From positions 58,855 through 122,854 of the forward strand of contig NC_018309.1 of the NCBI RefSeq assembly GCF_000234665.1: a stretch of 64,000 nt of DNA, in the 5' to 3' direction. Position numbers and translations under genes: made by a program. The notes under the pieces are model-generated. The model searched no databases, had not been told where the DNA came from, and saw only the letters and a list, made by a program, of their open reading frames with translations. This stretch comes from Leishmania mexicana MHOM/GT/2001/U1103. Taxonomy: Eukaryota > Euglenozoa > Kinetoplastea > Trypanosomatida > Trypanosomatidae. Of this stretch, positions 38,070 through 49,400 are shown in pieces (the first letter of the stretch is position 1; the number at the start of each line of letters is the position of its first letter).

Positions 38070-39495
38070 ATGTGCATGCATGCGTGTGTGCGTCGGTGTC
38101 TGGGCTGCCCCGGTTTTCCTGCGGCTGTGTGCTGCAGCTGCTGTGGAGCATATTGTCTCCGCGATGTCGGCCGATGCGACTCGAACTCGATGCGTTGGGG
38201 AAGGGGGGCACGGCAACCGCAAGATGCCGGCAGGGCGCATCGATGTCCTGCCGCCGACACCAAAACTAGCCACCGCGTCGCTCACACACGCCGGCGTGGG
38301 TGACACTGGACTGCGCAGCGTGCCTGCGCCTTCTGACGTTTTTTCTACTTTACGCTCGAGGGGACGAAACCCTTGCGCCACGTCATCACCCAATCATCCC
38401 ACCCCTTCCCTGATATCGTTGCGGCTCTGCTCTGGACAGCTCGCACGCACGCGTATGTACGGTTGCATGTTGAGCGATGCTGCACAGAAATGGGATGCGC
38501 TCACGCCACTAGGCACACATGCAAGAGCCAGCACAGTCCCTCTCTCCCCCCTTCTCTCTACCGACAGCGTGCAATCGGGTTTCGGCTGCTCTCTGCGCCT
38601 CACTTTCTTCGGAAGCCCTTGATGGGCGCGGGGGAGGGCGGGGGGCCGGGCAGCCGTCCCATGTCCCTGCCACATGCCGAGCCGCTTCCGGTGGTGGCGG
38701 TCAGGTCCTGGACGGCGCTGCGTCGGAGCGACCCGCGACCGTGTGAGCGCGTTTGTGCCATCCATGCGATTAGGCCGAGTGCCCGCCTGACTCGAGTGTG
38801 TCTTGCCCGGGCCCCCACACTGCCTGCTGATGTGGGGAACCCGAACCACCCCCGACAGCAGCACCAGGCGCTGACCAGCTTGATGGGAGCGGCTGCGAGG
38901 CGACCTGCGAGACGGAGGCGGGTGGAGGCTGAGCCAGGGGCCGCTCTCGGATGACCACGTCAGCGCATGTGGTGCAGTGCTTGCCTAGCGCTGCGTGGCA
39001 CCACGCGAACGGGGCCTTGAGCGAGGGCTTTGGCTCATGTTGCGCGGTGGTGCCGTCGACACGCGTGGCCAAGGACGAGAGATCGGATCGTGCTTGAGCT
39101 GCTCGTCGTCGCGCATCCGTGACGCATTCGGCCGCCTTCATCTTCCCCTCACTGACACCTTCCCTCCCTCTCTCTCTCCGTTGCATTCTCCAACACACCC
39201 CTCCGTCCCTGTCTTGCCGTCTGTGCGGGCGGTGCATCCCTGTGCAGGTATCTGTGTCAGCGTATATATATATATATATGCATGTGCGTGTGCGTGTGTG
39301 TGTGGCGAAGCATTCGGATGTCACAGTGTGCGCGCAGAGGTACTTCGTCGTCTTGGGCCTCTCTGCCTTGTTTCGATCCGCGGCTTCGTCTCCGTCGCTG
39401 CCACCGTTGCCGCGGGAGCCACCACTTCGATCAACTCCTCATGCGCACGCAGGTGAGCTCCCACGCATAACGCACAGCGAGAACACACCACGCAT
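38065..39495. other. Intergenic spacer with retroposon-like segment
   Basis: A 1.43 kb spacer. A roughly 0.45-0.6 kb part ending near 39060 lacks the pyrimidine-rich low complexity of other spacers and may be a degenerate retroposon (separate entry). A TA tract lies at about 39263-39279 and a possible acceptor near 39450. No gene found. Confidence 0.6.
38340..39060. mobile_element. Possible SIDER-like degenerate retroposon
   Basis: GC-rich but not low-complexity non-coding block, in the probable 3' UTR of ARPC5. The complement of 38927-38940 reads CCCCTGGCTCAGCC. This resembles the start of the 77-79 base signature shared by ingi/L1Tc-clade retroposons and their SIDER relatives, as I remember it. 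A short T run near 38338-38345 could be the complement of a poly-A tail if the element lies on the - strand. Edges and orientation are uncertain, and no second copy is present in the window for comparison. Confidence 0.35.
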
Positions 39496-40953
39496 ATGTT
39501 GCCCGTGCCGACCGGCTTTGCGGTGCACAGCCGCAACACTGTCTCAAACAACAGTGAAGGCGACGGGCACGGTAATCGCGTCGATGAGCGAAGTACCGCC
39601 TTGGGGCCTGTGGCTGGCGTCGGCGGAGGCTTAACAACGGAAGCAGATGTGGTAAGCGCAGTGATAACGACGTCCCTCTTGCCGCCTGGCAGCGCGAATG
39701 GAGTGGGGGCGGCCTCGCATTTCACGCCCATCGTGGGCGCGCGAGACCGGGTGTGCTTCCAGCACTTCCTCATCGCGGCGGCGGCGGCGGCGCTCACGGC
39801 GGTCCTCGTCGTCACGTACGTGTGGCAGTCCACCTCCGCGTTCAACATCGACCCGGTCACCGGCAAGGTACGCCCGCACTCGTTCCAGTACTTCGTCTAC
39901 TGTTTTCTGGGCGGCATCGCGGCGGGGCTGATGCACCTCCTCGTTGCCCCGATCGACATCCTAAAGTGCCGCGTGCAGGTGGGTGAGTACCGAAGCTTTA
40001 GGGACGGCTTCGTGCACCTATTCCGCGTTGAGGCCGGCGGCTCCGTCTACCGCGCGCTGCCGCTGTTCTTCCGCGGGTGGCTGCCAATGCTGTGGGGATA
40101 CTGCATTCAAGGCTCGATCAAGTTCTCTCTCTACGAAATATTCAAGTACGTGCTGCTGATCGTCATTCTGGAGCCGTCAGTGAAGGTGAAGGCGGCAGCT
40201 GCGGCCGCGGGAGGCGTGACCAACTCGCTCGCGTCGTCGCCACCGGCGCGTGTGTCCGGCGTCTACCAGTTCTTCGTCTTTCTCTTCTCCAGCTGCCTGG
40301 CCGAAATGGTTGCCGATCTCGGTCTGGCGCCGTGGGAGGCGGTAAAGATTCGCATGCAGACCTCGCCGTCGTTTCCGGCGCACCTCCGCAGCGCCCTGCC
40401 GCGCATGTGGGAGACGGAGGGGCTGCACGGTTTTTACAAGGGGCTCGTGCCGCTCTGGAGCAGGCAGGTGCCGTACACAATGATGAAGTTCTCCTCGTTC
40501 GAATTCGTCGTCGTTGGGCTGCAGTCCCTCTTCCATAGCCTTGGGATCACGGACGCCGAGGAGCCTGGTGTCTTGGGTAAGCTGGTGATAAGCTTGCTCG
40601 CCGGAGTGGTAGCGGGGCTGCTGTGCGGCGTTGTGTCGCACCCGGCGGACACGGTGCTGTCGAAGATGAATCAGAGGTCATCTGCGCCCACATCGAGTGC
40701 TGTGCCGGCGTTGGCCAATACGCTTGCAGACACCCAATGCGGCAGCGTGGGGCACGGCAGAGCCGGCGCCGCACACAGTGGCGCGATGCACGGTGTTCTT
40801 GAGGTGATGCGTGAGCTAGGGTGGCGCGGCATCTGGAAAGGCTTGGCTCCTCGCCTGTTGATGGTGGTTTCGCTGACGGCACTGCAGTGGGTGACGTATG
40901 ACGGCTTCAAGGTGTGGGCTGGACTGCCTACCTCCGGCGATGTAGAAAAGTGA
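39496..40953 (+). CDS. Mitochondrial phosphate-carrier-like protein (SLC25 family), 485 aa
   Basis: Inner-membrane carrier of the SLC25 family, closest in pattern to the mitochondrial phosphate carrier (SLC25A3), which imports phosphate with a proton for ATP synthesis. Three homologous repeats are visible through their signatures: APIDILKCRVQ near residue 150, APWEAVKIRMQ near 277 and HPADTVLSKMNQ near 381. Phosphate-carrier-like segments include FYKGLVPLWSRQVPYTMMKF and the end LTALQWVTYDGFKVW. The N-terminal 110 residues are an extra low-complexity extension. A Ser/Ala/Gly-rich insert follows the third signature, making the protein longer than the usual 310-360. Replacement of Asp by Glu in the second signature is normal for phosphate carriers. 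The true start could be a later Met, but none is clearly better. Confidence 0.85.
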   Translation: MLPVPTGFAVHSRNTVSNNSEGDGHGNRVDERSTALGPVAGVGGGLTTEADVVSAVITTSLLPPGSANGVGAASHFTPIVGARDRVCFQHFLIAAAAAALTAVLVVTYVWQSTSAFNIDPVTGKVRPHSFQYFVYCFLGGIAAGLMHLLVAPIDILKCRVQVGEYRSFRDGFVHLFRVEAGGSVYRALPLFFRGWLPMLWGYCIQGSIKFSLYEIFKYVLLIVILEPSVKVKAAAAAAGGVTNSLASSPPARVSGVYQFFVFLFSSCLAEMVADLGLAPWEAVKIRMQTSPSFPAHLRSALPRMWETEGLHGFYKGLVPLWSRQVPYTMMKFSSFEFVVVGLQSLFHSLGITDAEEPGVLGKLVISLLAGVVAGLLCGVVSHPADTVLSKMNQRSSAPTSSAVPALANTLADTQCGSVGHGRAGAAHSGAMHGVLEVMRELGWRGIWKGLAPRLLMVVSLTALQWVTYDGFKVWAGLPTSGDVEK

Positions 40954-41820
40954 TACCGCATCCGTAGAGGCATGGGACGGTGAGGGGGGGGTGGAGGACA
41001 AGAACAGCAGCAACGACGGTAGACAAAACAGCCACGTCGAATGTGAGGAGAGGCGGGTGGCGTGCGCGCGTGCGGAATCGTGTATGGGCTATTGCACGCA
41101 AGCACATGCAGCTGTGGCGGTTATCGATGCACCCTCTTGTGCCCCTTGGGCACAGGAAAGGATCAACAGAGGAAAACGAAAGACGCGACGGCACTGAGTG
41201 CGCACACATGTACGCATGCAGCGTGGATGAAGTATTGGGGGGCAGCGGGGGGAGGGATGGCTGAGGCCACACAGTCCCCCACCCCACCCCACCCCTCGCT
41301 CGCTCGCTCTTGTTCCCTATGCTGTTGAGGGCAGACACGATGTGAAGTACGGCGGGAGAGTGCACGTGAGGAGGAGGGCTGTCGTACCCCTTACGTCGAT
41401 CTGAGGTCAAGGAGGTATGCCTTGACACGCTCTCACCCACCCACCCCTCGGCAGTTCGCGCTGCACGGCAGAGAATACGCCAGAAAAGCGCAGTCCTGGG
41501 TGCCTGCGCGCGCTTTGACTGACGTGATCTGCCCCCGCGTCACAGCGATGGAATCTCTGGCGCTCTTCGCGCGAGCATACGTTCCACCACACCCACCACC
41601 ACATGACCTGCCCCGCTCACCCTCTTATTCGCTGTCGTTCCGTCTCTGCTTTCTGCCGCACGGCGTGCTGGCGTGTTTGCCAATCCGCAGTCCTTTGCTA
41701 ACTCACCTGCCTGCACAGAGAACGGTGGGGGACGGCGGCGGACCAGAAGCCTCTCAAGAGGGGTACCCGAGAAAGTTGCCACCTTCACCATCACAGACGA
41801 CGGCCTACGCCGCTCACGTG
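40954..41820. other. Spacer and possible 5' extension of the next gene
   Basis: Contains a CT-rich acceptor-like tract ending in AG near 41333 and another (CCTGCCTGCACAG) ending at 41722. The frame of the next gene is open from 41422, with its first ATG at 41548. The translation there (HPPPHDLPRSPSYSLSF) looks like translated spacer, so I leave it out of the coding region. Confidence 0.5.
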
Positions 41821-43782
41821 ATGAGCAGCACTACATGCATCCCATCTCGTGTTCTTTACTTACCCGCACCACTGCTGCAGCCACGCGGCTCGAGATGGGC
41901 ATCCGTGCAGCCGTCACCCGATCGCGCTAGTCTGCTGCTCTGCGGTCGTCATGAGTGTCAGCTGCTTGCCGTGTCGTCCTTCGCGCTGCAGGTGCCGCAT
42001 GCGACCGTCTTGGCGCAGCCATCCATCAGCAGCAGGGGAGAGGACACGCGTCGCCAAACGACGCAGCAGTGGAACGAGGGCGGTTCTGTCCCTGGCAATT
42101 CCGCTGTTGGAGGGCGGGGTCGGTGCATTGTCCTGCCGCAGCCACACCGCGACCTCACCTCCTCATGCTGGCTCTCTGCAGGTCTCGACGCAGGCGGCGA
42201 AGACGACGACGAGGCAGCCGCCAGCGACGACATCGCCCCTGGTGCGGTGGTAGGGCTCGGCGATGCCACCTCAGCGGTGACTATCATGCGCCCCTCACCC
42301 GTTAGCAGAGCTTTATCGCCTCATGGCACGGTCGCCACGTGGCTGCAGGCCACCATCTTCCTCAAGGACGAGGAGGACGCGGTGTTTGCGAGCGGCACAC
42401 CATTGGCGTGGCACCACCAGCACCACGTTCGCCTCGACAAGGCCACGGCGCTCGGGCGGCCGTGCCACTCGGGGCGTGCTCCGCCGGTAGCACCGGCTTG
42501 GAAGGCGGTAGAGGCGGTCCTGCCGTGCAGCTATCTGCCTAGCCACTCCAGCGGTGGGCTGACGGACATGTACGTCGTCTGCCAGCGCGTGGATGACCTT
42601 TACGTGGGCAGCGGGATTGCTGCCAGAGGACACTCCGCGAGACGATCATGCAATGGCGTGTGGTTAGCCTCGGTGCAACGCGAGTCGGCGTGGCGAGTGC
42701 CGTTGGCGATGCCACCCGGAGATGACGAAGACGTAATGGACAGCGGTGGTGATGGTGCTCCTGCGCGCTCTTTAACAGAGGTGCGGCGCACACCGCGCTT
42801 GTTCGACGTACGCCGGCGCCTGCCGCATGCGCTCAAATACGCTGCACCGCACAAGCCGGCGCATCAGCGCGCGGGTAACGGCGAGACGGGGCCGATGGGT
42901 CTCGTCTTCGCTGCCGCGTTCCGTCGCCACGTTGGCCTCTATACCGCCGCGACGGCCACCCCGACTGTATTCTTTGGGCTGCCGTCGTGGCTGACGGGAG
43001 GCGGTGGCACTGCCGCCTCCGCCTCGTCACCTAGCTGGTGCTCGGGTTGGTCCGTGACGTCTGTGGTGGAAGAGCCATCCCTCGTTGCGCCCGCAGCAGT
43101 CCCGCAGACATCATCAAACGGTGGCGGCAGCGGCTACTCGTACCTCGTGACGGCGATGCATCATGAGCGGGGCAACCGGCGGAGCCGCCCTTACTCGGCT
43201 CACGCAAAGGTGGCGCATGGCGATGCGTCATGGCAGGCTGATGAGGACAACAACAGCAACGGCAGCTGCTGGTGGCTGCTGTATGACTGCAGGAACCCGT
43301 CCCTGCCGGTGTGGGCCGCTGAGGAGGCGCTCACGGCACCGCCCGCGCTCGACGAGGATGGCCTGTGGCACGATGCACCTGTTGTGACGGAGTGGCTCGC
43401 ATCCACGTCGCCGTCGCCGGCGTCTCACACTGGCCTCCGCCGCCGTCCGGTGTGCGCGACGTACGTCCCGCTTGCAACGACTTCCGCGGACGGCTCGAGT
43501 GCCCTTGCGGCGCTGTCTGCGTGCGGCGTTTGTGTAGTGCTCGATGGTGGGACGACGATGCCCGACGGCGCGGGCTTGGATGCGGAGGACGACGACGACG
43601 ACGTGGAAGGCAGAGAGGCAGCGGAGGTGTTCGCCCCCATCATGTATGAGCTATCGCCACCACGCTCTCTGCTATCACCAACACTCGACGCTCCTCGCGC
43701 AGTGACTGCGAAGCCGCCACGGGTGCGGGCGCTGACGTTCACCGACGGCGTGCTTCACTACGCGTGCGAGGAGGTGGTTTAG
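41821..43782 (+). CDS. Unrecognised protein, about 653 aa
   Basis: A long stop-free frame on the coding strand with protein-like composition that I cannot assign. It is a mixture of short hydrophobic strands (SRWASVQPSPDRASLLLCG, MGLVFAAAFRRHVGLYTA, CWWLLYDCRNPSLPVWAA, VRALTFTDGVLHYACEEVV) and acidic or Ser/Ala/Gly-rich loops. The recurring W/Y-D-x-R-xx and strand-loop pattern suggests a divergent beta-propeller, possibly WD40-like, but no clear WD motif is seen. No signal peptide or membrane helix. I prefer the ATG at 41821, which follows a possible acceptor at 41722; the ATG at 41548 would add 91 residues of low-complexity sequence. Confidence 0.65.
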   Translation: MSSTTCIPSRVLYLPAPLLQPRGSRWASVQPSPDRASLLLCGRHECQLLAVSSFALQVPHATVLAQPSISSRGEDTRRQTTQQWNEGGSVPGNSAVGGRGRCIVLPQPHRDLTSSCWLSAGLDAGGEDDDEAAASDDIAPGAVVGLGDATSAVTIMRPSPVSRALSPHGTVATWLQATIFLKDEEDAVFASGTPLAWHHQHHVRLDKATALGRPCHSGRAPPVAPAWKAVEAVLPCSYLPSHSSGGLTDMYVVCQRVDDLYVGSGIAARGHSARRSCNGVWLASVQRESAWRVPLAMPPGDDEDVMDSGGDGAPARSLTEVRRTPRLFDVRRRLPHALKYAAPHKPAHQRAGNGETGPMGLVFAAAFRRHVGLYTAATATPTVFFGLPSWLTGGGGTAASASSPSWCSGWSVTSVVEEPSLVAPAAVPQTSSNGGGSGYSYLVTAMHHERGNRRSRPYSAHAKVAHGDASWQADEDNNSNGSCWWLLYDCRNPSLPVWAAEEALTAPPALDEDGLWHDAPVVTEWLASTSPSPASHTGLRRRPVCATYVPLATTSADGSSALAALSACGVCVVLDGGTTMPDGAGLDAEDDDDDVEGREAAEVFAPIMYELSPPRSLLSPTLDAPRAVTAKPPRVRALTFTDGVLHYACEEVV

Positions 43783-44536
43783 CCGCCGAGGTGGACGGAG
43801 ACGGGAGTGAGGGCGGAGGAGCCGAAGCATTCCCTGTGGTGCCCGCGACATGCGTGGTCGTCATGCCCCCCTCCCCCTCCCACACCGCCCGCCTGTCCCC
43901 CTGCCCGCCTGCCCGCCTACCCCGCCCACCTCCGGGGGAACGCGGCGCAGGCCTCTTGGTGCCCTGCCGCCAAGACGTGAGCCAAAGGCCACGGTGACGA
44001 AATCGGAAAGTAAAAGACGCCAACGGATGGCGCGATTGTGAGCAGCCTTACCCAGAGTCATGGCAGCGACCCGCGTGGAGGAGAAAAGGGGGAGGGTGTG
44101 CCCCGGGCGAGGGTATGGGGAAGTGGCAAGGGCGTACGGCAAAGGGGGTGTCGGCTCTGCCCTGGCGAACGAAGGGAGAGGGACAGTGTCTACGTGACCT
44201 TCCCGTCGTCCACTCCACTCCGCTTCCCTCCACCGCCGACTATCCTACACGGCCGTGTTTAGGGAAGTGCCACCATGGCCATCGCCAAGCAACGCATCCT
44301 CATTGACTCCCCACCACCACCACCCCCTCCAAACCCTTCGTGTACCTCTTCCTCTCGCTACCCCATCCACCGCCTCCCTCACGCCAGCACCACCGCGCGT
44401 GCTCACATACGCGTCCTCCATCATTCGTAACCGGCTCTTCGAGGTGCCGTTGTCCCACCTATCCCTCCCTCGCTGCAACCCGCCGCCTATCTCCGCTGGC
44501 AGCTGGTGAATCGTCTCGCCTCCGTGGTTCTCAGCC
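43783..44536. other. Intergenic spacer
   Basis: A 754-base spacer with C-rich tracts near 43865-43935 and CCA repeats near 44311-44330. Nothing gene-like found. Confidence 0.65.
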
Positions 44537-45079
44537 ATGCGCTCGTGGAATCGAGGGCGTCCCCTCGCTGCGAGTGGCCACCTCGTCTGCGTGTCGCGAA
44601 GGTCTCCGGTGACGGCAGGCACCACCCTTGCCACGACGTACGCGTCGGCTAATGCCGTGCCCTGCCCACCGCTGTCGTCCTCCATGGCTGCGTCAGCGCA
44701 CCGCGTATCCGCGGCATTTTTCCACACCTCCCGCGTGCACCGCGCCCCGTCGGACGTGTCGGACGACCTCGCGAAGGATCTGCAGGACATCATCTCTCAC
44801 GACCGCCTCGTCGTCTTCCTCACCGGCACCCCGGCGCAACCGCGGTGCCGGTTCACAGCGCAGCTGGTCGACCTCCTCGACCAGCTCGGTGTCAAGTACA
44901 GCTTTTTCAACATCCTGGACGACGAGGAGGTTTGCGAGGGGCTCAAGGCGTACAGCGACTGGCCGACGTACCCGCAGGTGTACGTGGACGGAGAGCTGCT
45001 CGGCGGCTTCGATATTTGCAAGACGATGATGCTGGATGGCACTCTGACGACGATGCTGAAGGATAAGCAGCTCATCTGA
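44537..45079 (+). CDS. Monothiol glutaredoxin, probably mitochondrial, atypical active site
   Basis: Single-domain monothiol glutaredoxin of 180 residues. This family binds [2Fe-2S] clusters with glutathione or trypanothione and takes part in iron-sulfur metabolism. Family features: FLTGTPAQPRCRFT at residues 94-107, WPTYPQVYVDGE with cis-Pro146, and GGFDI at 156-160. The active-site cysteine is Cys104, but the motif is CRFT rather than the usual CGFS, and the conserved Lys before GTP is replaced by Thr96. The N-terminal 75 residues are rich in Ser/Ala/Arg without acidic residues up to about Asp73, fitting a mitochondrial presequence. A second ATG at 44684 (MAASAHRVSAAFFHTSRVHR) would start an equally good presequence and may be the true start. 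In trypanosomes, related one-Cys glutaredoxins are mitochondrial. Confidence 0.88.
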   Translation: MRSWNRGRPLAASGHLVCVSRRSPVTAGTTLATTYASANAVPCPPLSSSMAASAHRVSAAFFHTSRVHRAPSDVSDDLAKDLQDIISHDRLVVFLTGTPAQPRCRFTAQLVDLLDQLGVKYSFFNILDDEEVCEGLKAYSDWPTYPQVYVDGELLGGFDICKTMMLDGTLTTMLKDKQLI

Positions 45080-46495
45080 CAGGACCGGAAGGACGGGGGA
45101 GGAGGAGGAGGATTGTGCGCGACTGTAGGGTGGTAACGAAGCCGGAGCGGCCGAAGAGAGAGAGACAGGCGACACGCGGCGGCCCCGCTGCCTCCCTCGG
45201 TACACAACCACCACCACCACCTCCACGCACGCACGCACGCACGCACACGCTGAAGCAAGTACTCGTCTTTCGGTGTTGCTCACAGCACCTTCTCTTTTTT
45301 GGCAGCTGCTACTCCGACTCGGGTGGGGCAGGCGCCACCCCCTTCCCTGCCCCATGTGAGCGCTCCACGTAAGAACGGACGTAAAGCGCCAGGAGGCACG
45401 CGAACAGGTAACGGTAAGTTGGCAGCAGATGGAAACATGCAGCGACGCGGTGTGCGGCAGCTGCTGCTGCTGCTGCTACTGCTACTACCACCACCACCAC
45501 TCTGGTCCAGCCACTCATCACCTCTGTTCATGCATATGTGTCTCTCTTGACTGCAGCCGTTCTGCGCGCCATGCCTAACATCGACATCGATGGACACTCA
45601 CCTGCAGGGAGGGGAAGAAGAGCGGCCGTCTCCGTATATAACCAACTGGAGCCGGAGCGAGGGAGAGACAGGTACGATGCTGATGTGCACGGTGCAAACT
45701 GCGAGACATGTCCCTCCCCCGCTCACCCACCCCACTACACCTACGTGTGCGCAAGCATGTGCACGTGCACGTGACCCGCTCCCTTTAGCGCTTCCATTGA
45801 CACACTTGTTCTTGTCTCTTGCCTCTATCACCTCCTCCTCGCTCGACGCCGATCATCGCGGGACACACACACACACACACATATGCGTACATGCACATGC
45901 CGACGCCTCCAGCACCATTCCCCGCATCGGCTCAAGCTCATGTGGACGTCCTGTCAGGCGCCACTGGCGTGCTGGCGTTGCCGCTATCCGCACATGACCG
46001 GCACCTACATGGATACGCTGCAAGACGTGGGCACGCGCACATTTGCTTGAAGACGATCGATGGAGGTTCCCTGAAGAGGCTCGCAGCGCTCTCGGACAGC
46101 ACGCGCCCCTCCCCCCTCTCCGCCTCCCTTCCCTTCCCTCCCAACGCACACATCGATAAGCGCAGCGCACAACCAAGCACACGTACATGAAGCAGACGTG
46201 AGCTCTTCTCCGACCACCCAACCTCAGCCACCTCCCCCACCCACCAACTGCCTCCCCTTCTCGCTCTCTCGTGTCTGGACCACTCGCACACTCAACGATG
46301 AACACGAATACATGGCATACATACACATGCTCCCTCATACCCTCCTCACCCTCCGTGCGCTCGCCCGTGCAGCAGCGCCTCACTATCCGTTCTGACGGCG
46401 CGGTAGCCGCGCTGCTTCACGGAAGATATACGTACACGTGTAGTACCCGCGTCTACCTCCGTCACCATCCTTTTCTCAAGACTACCAGGCTCGCC
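45080..46495. other. Intergenic spacer
   Basis: A 1.4 kb spacer with CT- and CA-rich tracts (for example 45869-45882 CA, 46228-46276 C/T). The MCM8 frame is open back to 46271, but as CA/CT-derived low-complexity sequence. No other gene seen. Confidence 0.65.
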
Positions 46496-49400
46496 ATGGG
46501 CGGCAGACGAGGCGGTGATGGTGCAACGAGAGTCACGTCCACCGCGCTGCCAGCAGCTGCAGCAACAACGGCGCAGGCCGACGCCTGGATGGACGCGCTC
46601 TGGGAGATCCACTGCGGCACCCCCCTCGCCGGAGCGGTGCGCTACACGGACGCCATCGTCGAGACCATGTGGGGGTTGTTTCAACCGCTCCTCAGCGAGC
46701 TGGATGTGTACCCCCTCGCCATTGCGGATATGCACCCGGAGACGGTGACGGCGACGACAGCCGCCACGGTGCCCTTCACGGACTTTATCGTTCTCCGTCT
46801 TATGGAGCCTGCAACGCCTGCCAGGCACGGGCACAGGCACCGCGGTGGTGATCGTGGGGACGTGGAAGAGGACCCCCAAAACGAGTTTGGCAACGCATTG
46901 ACCGCGGTAATGCGCACCGCGCTACTCGAGCAGCCCTGCATCGTGCTCGCCCTCGTGGAGTTCTTCACCGCCGTGTGGCTGTACCAATACGAAGCACGGA
47001 AGCTCAGCACGTTGCAGAATGCGCAGCACGGCACGCGACGCCAAGGCGACGGTGGTGCACAAGGCACAGGGCCTCCCACAGTAGCAGCAGCGGCATCGAA
47101 GGTACCGGCGCTTCGCCGCGTGTATGCGGCCGTGAGCGGTGATGTGCGGCACGCAATGCCGTTCGACCAGCTCGGCGCTGCACAGCTCGGGCGAGTGCTG
47201 ACGATCAAAGGAACGGTCGTCCGCATGAGTCCGGCGCGCATCTCGTGTGTGTGTATGTCCTACCGCTGCGGTCACTGCGGCGTTGTGAAGCAGCAGAGGA
47301 CCCAAGACGGCGTGCTCACCTACCCGGGCCCGTGCGCGAGCGCCCGCTGCCGCGGCTACAAGTGGACCCCGCTAACGGATCAGGCGGTATGCGAGGAGGT
47401 GCAGCTGCTTCGGCTGCAAGAGCACACGACCTTCTTCGACGTGTCCTCATCGCTGGCCTCGCCTAGCGGCAGCAGCGGCGCCACTCAGCAAGGCGGTGGT
47501 GGTGGCAATGGAAGCAACGCTGGCAACAGCGGCAGCCAACGCATGGGCAGTAGCGGCATGCATGTCATGATCGAGGTGGAGCTGCGGGCGCCGTGGCTCG
47601 ACGCCGTCACGGTGGGCGACTCCGTCTGCGTGTGTGGCGTGTTAGAGACGCGGCGGGGCGAGGGTAAACAAGGCAGTGGCATGCAGCAGGTGTGCCTGCG
47701 CGCCAGGGCAGTGCGGAGTCTGCGCAGCCAGGGAAACTCTGCCAGCTCGCCCTCCTTGAGCAGCATCGCAGCCCTGCAGCGCCGCCAGCGCGACGGAGCG
47801 CTCCTCTTCGCAACCATGGGTCCCGGTGGTTGCCGCGACGGCCCATGGCGGCTGGCACACGGCGGCGGGGCCGCCATGTTCGGGGATGGCACCAGCACTG
47901 GTGGTGCCCTGCGCGGCGACGGCGAAGGGGGAGCGGACGACGAGGTGATGCTTGACACTGCCGCACAGCTCGGCGGTGTCAGACCCACGGCCATCGTAGC
48001 GGCGACTACCGCGTCTGCCATCACGGCGCTGCCGTCTGGCGCCCGTGTTTCCTTCCCCTCCGGGCTCGACGCCTGGTCTGCCGAGGAGACGGGGCGCTTC
48101 TACGAGGTTGCGCGGCACCCGCAGTGGTTTGCGCGGCTGACGGCCTCGGTGGCGCCGTCGATCTTCGGCATGGAGCTGGTGAAGCAGGCTCTGCTGCTCT
48201 CCATTGTGGGCGGCAACCGTGATAAGAATGGCGGTGAGACGCGCAGCAGCATTCACGTCCTGCTTCTCGGCGATCCAGGGCTTGGCAAGTCACAGCTGCT
48301 TCGTGCGGCCTGCGCTGTGGCGCCGCGCAGCTCGTTTGTGTGTGCGCACACATCGTCGTCTTGCGGCCTCACCATGACACTGACGCGGGACCCCGTGTCG
48401 GGGGAGACGACGTTCGAGGCAGGCGCCGTCGTGCACGGCGATGGTGGCATCACGTGTCTCGACGAGATCGACAAGGGCGTCCAGGAGCACAAGGCGCTGC
48501 TTGAGGTGATGGAGCAGGAGACAGTGAGTCTCGCAAAGGCGGGCATGATATTCTCCATGCCCGTGCGCACCTCCATATTGGCTGCCGGCAACCCCATCGG
48601 CGGCCGCGTCGACCCGAGCAAGTCCCTCGCCGCCAACGTGAACATCTCTCCGGCGCTGCTCAGTCGCTTTGACATCATCGCGTGTCTGCGCAACCCTCAC
48701 GGGCACACCAGCAGGGCGCAGCAGGCGCTGACGGACCACGTCCTCCAGTGGCATCGCCGTGGCCCCGCGGGTGGGGACGGCGGTGAAGGCGGCAGCGGTG
48801 ACGAGCAGGGCCACGGGCGCGGCGCTGGTCCTCTGCCGCTCCCGCTCGTGCAGCGCTTTCTTCTCTTCTGCCGCTCGCAGTGCCAGCCAACGCTCTGCCC
48901 TGAGGCGTGCGACGTCCTGAAGGCGCACTACCTCGCGCAGCGTCAGCACCTGGCTGAACCGCAGCACGGGCTCGCGCACGGCGCCACGGCTAGCTGTGCT
49001 GGTGGTGCGGCAGGTCACCTCTCAGATTCTAGCAGCGCCTCGGGGCCACTTCCCAGAGCTGCCGTGGGGCTCGAGGCTACCGTGACCCCGCGCTACCTGC
49101 AGGCTCTCATCCGCGTCGCCGAGGCACGCGCGAAGCTGGAACTGCGCCACGCCGTCACCAGAGAAGATGCCGAGTACGCGGTGCAGCTGCTACAGTCGTG
49201 CCTACATTCTTTCGACGGTCTTGCCGCGTCGGGCTCAGCTGCGGTCGGCGCCGCGGCAGGCTCGGGGGATGTCGGAGCAGGCAGGAGGCCCGCAAAGCTC
49301 AACCAGCGCGATGCCGTGCTGCAACGACTCAAGCTCGCCATCGTGGAGGAGAACGGCGGCGTAAATCTCTTCACGGTGCAAGCGATCCTGGACGTGTGCG

